Source: Nitrospina sp.
GTDB lineage: Bacteria; Nitrospinota; Nitrospinia; Nitrospinales; VA-1
DNA length: 64,000 bases
NCBI GenBank assembly: GCA_018697205.1
Contig: JABHTG010000138.1
Span: 48,500-112,499, forward strand
Direction of reading: 5' to 3'
Made by a program: the position numbers and the translations under genes. The notes below the pieces were generated by a model. It ran no database searches. It saw nothing but the letters and a program-made list of their open reading frames with translations, and had not been told where the DNA came from. Positions 62,370 to 64,000 of this stretch are shown piece after piece (the first letter of the stretch is position 1; the number at the start of each line of letters is the position of its first letter).

Positions 62370-62882
62370 TTATTTATTTTTTTTGGAGGGGAATAACTTT
62401 GCTCGCACACGTTCATTTACAACAAAGCGATCTTTATTTATTAAGAAGATCATTTCCCGGCCTTCAATGATATCATCTGCTTCCCAAGCAACAGCTTTTG
62501 GATTTCCTGTAAGTATGATTTTCTGGAGATGCTCTAGGTAAACCGCACGGTCGCCTTGGGCTTTTTTATTACCTTTATTTATTTTGACATTGCCAATTGC
62601 TACTATTTCTTGAGTTTGTTTTTTGTCTGGTGTGTTATAAACTTCAAGAATATCAGATGTTATGCTTATTCCTTGTCTTTTTATAGAAACATTGCCGGAG
62701 AATATAATTTTCTGACCACCCCTTTCGGACCTCATTCTATCGGAAGTAATTTCAAGCGAGTTCTTACTATTTTTGTAGTTTTTGTCTTTTTCTGTTTGAG
62801 AAAAACCAACTGAGAGAAATAGGCTGTATAGAAAAATTGTTAAACCTATGTATATTAGGGGTTTTTGGTTCTTTGATATCAT
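62370..62882 (-). CDS. lptA: LptA-like periplasmic LPS transport protein
   Basis: OstA-like domain: LEITSDRMRSERGGQKIIFSGNVSIKRQGISITSDILEVY. Confidence 0.88.
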   Translation of the reverse strand: MISKNQKPLIYIGLTIFLYSLFLSVGFSQTEKDKNYKNSKNSLEITSDRMRSERGGQKIIFSGNVSIKRQGISITSDILEVYNTPDKKQTQEIVAIGNVKINKGNKKAQGDRAVYLEHLQKIILTGNPKAVAWEADDIIEGREMIFLINKDRFVVNERVRAKLFPSKKNK

Positions 62883-63319
62883 CAGTTCACAACCCTGATA
62901 TTTTGCTTAGAACTGGGTTCATTTGCAAGTTGATCTTTTATGATTTCAGTTTCAATTATCATTTTAACGTTGCCCTCAAGGTCTAGGTCATTAGTTTTAT
63001 TCATTAAAGTTCCAAAATCTGCATGAACTTTAAATTCCCTCATTTTACTATCAATAAAAATATACTCGACATTACTCATTTTCGTTGTTTCAGTTTTTTG
63101 ATTAATTTGAGCTAATTCAGCTTTTAACTCCCAGTCCTTACGACCTGAATTTTCATGATTTACCTTGAAATTTTCAATTTTTACATCTAGGCCATCTTCA
63201 TCGAGTTTAACGTCTATATTTTTTGTAGTTACCTCAAAGGAGGATAAAAAAATATAGCCCCCATATCCTAAAAGAGAAGCGGCAATCAAGAGCATTAAAG
63301 TTCTTATTTTTTCAATCAT
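62882..63319 (-). CDS. lptC: LptC-like protein
   Basis: N-terminal TM and NHENSGRKDWELKAELAQINQKTETTKMSNVEYIF; directly upstream of lptA. Confidence 0.85.
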   Translation of the reverse strand: MIEKIRTLMLLIAASLLGYGGYIFLSSFEVTTKNIDVKLDEDGLDVKIENFKVNHENSGRKDWELKAELAQINQKTETTKMSNVEYIFIDSKMREFKVHADFGTLMNKTNDLDLEGNVKMIIETEIIKDQLANEPSSKQNIRVVN

Positions 63320-63654
63320 TAGCTATTGATTTATAAAGATATATGGGCTTTATATATACCACATATGCTTTAATATCCCACAAGGCACAATTTTTGTAAA
63401 GGGGAATAGTAAATGCTAGTCTGGTTACGCGTTTCCAAATTGGCGGTAAAGAGATATTACGAAGTCTGGTGGACGGGGTAGATGATGGCAGAAATTTTCT
63501 ATTGATGGGGAGGGCAGATGATTCAGTTTTTTCGGTTTTATTATTCAGTTAAGATGGAACCGATAATTCTTGATCTCCAAAGGAAACTTTCAAAAAGGTC
63601 TTAGTTAGAAATCATTCTCTTTGAATAGATATGTATCCGGTTGGCCCGGTTTTT

Positions 63655-63999
63655 CTATAGGGAAGAAAGATTAAGCGTGACTTTGATATCCTTGTTATTT
63701 TTATTAGGCTGTGGGTTGGATAAACGTAGAAGTACCATACGGCCTTTCTGGTCCTTACCGCGAAAAATCAACACCGACCCGTCGTTGAGCTTGGCGTGCG
63801 CCATGAAACCATCTTTCTGATACCGTTTCTTAAATAAATGGTTGCCTAGGAAATTTCCTGAGTTCACCACCTTCTGTGCCGATATTTTTTTATCTATCGG
63901 AAAACCGTTCAGTATACTCACTTGTGTCAGTTTTTTGCTTTGATAACCAAACACGTACACTATTCGTGAGTCACCAGAATTCGGGAGAAGGTTGTTCAC
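63655..63999 (-). CDS. Exported-protein paralog of 33291-33953 (runs off the right edge)
   Basis: RIVYVFGYQSKKLTQVSILNGFPIDKK...RYQKDGFMAHAKLNDGSVLIFRGKDQKGRMVLLRLSNP aligns with the ORF at 33.3 kb. Confidence 0.7.
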   Translation of the reverse strand: MNNLLPNSGDSRIVYVFGYQSKKLTQVSILNGFPIDKKISAQKVVNSGNFLGNHLFKKRYQKDGFMAHAKLNDGSVLIFRGKDQKGRMVLLRLSNPQPNKNNKDIKVTLNLSSL

Positions 64000-64000
64000 G

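Noticed and set aside
63339-63366. Inverted repeat ATATATGG/CCACATAT and weak GG-N10-GC upstream of lptC
   Set aside because: AT-rich with one mismatch and no TTGC element; likely chance.

Overview
AT-rich bacterial chromosomal window, mostly housekeeping and envelope genes. No rRNA, tRNA, CRISPR array, transposase or phage module was recognised. The gene content (bd-like oxidase beside a diheme cytochrome c, LptBAC/LptF, RpoN, YejABEF) fits a Gram-negative, possibly a low-GC Nitrospinota-like lineage; this is an inference from gene content only. Main blocks: 5' end of dnaK (minus); small hypothetical proteins; membrane cytochrome c plus bd-like oxidase; glycosyltransferase/rlmN; rdgB; NtrC-type regulator, small ORF and CHASE histidine kinase; RlmM-like methyltransferase; UDG-4; argS; rarA; serB; TPR, lipocalin and Tpx genes; rsmE; scpA; cysE-nifS; a glycan block with kdsB and pyrG; lptF; lipA; yejABEF; ispG; tig; Rieske protein; metK; ptsI-ptsN-rpoN-lptB-lptA-lptC; and an exported-protein paralog at the right edge. 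Points that go beyond routine annotation: (1) two nearby intergenic elements (27667-27748 and 28908-28994) that both fold by eye as three-way junctions with a shared GGCC-TGGK-GGCY hairpin, a candidate new RNA family; (2) three close matches to sigma-54 promoters (13350+, 36421+, 45862-), two with upstream palindromes placed like enhancer sites, one lying between an NtrC-type regulator and a histidine kinase; (3) acidic low-complexity tracts inserted in three unrelated envelope proteins, one encoded by a 9-nt tandem repeat; (4) a small secreted di-Cys ORF broken by two homopolymer frameshifts; (5) a higher-GC patch at the right edge carrying a paralog of the 33.3 kb gene. All structure and promoter calls were made by eye and need computation to confirm.
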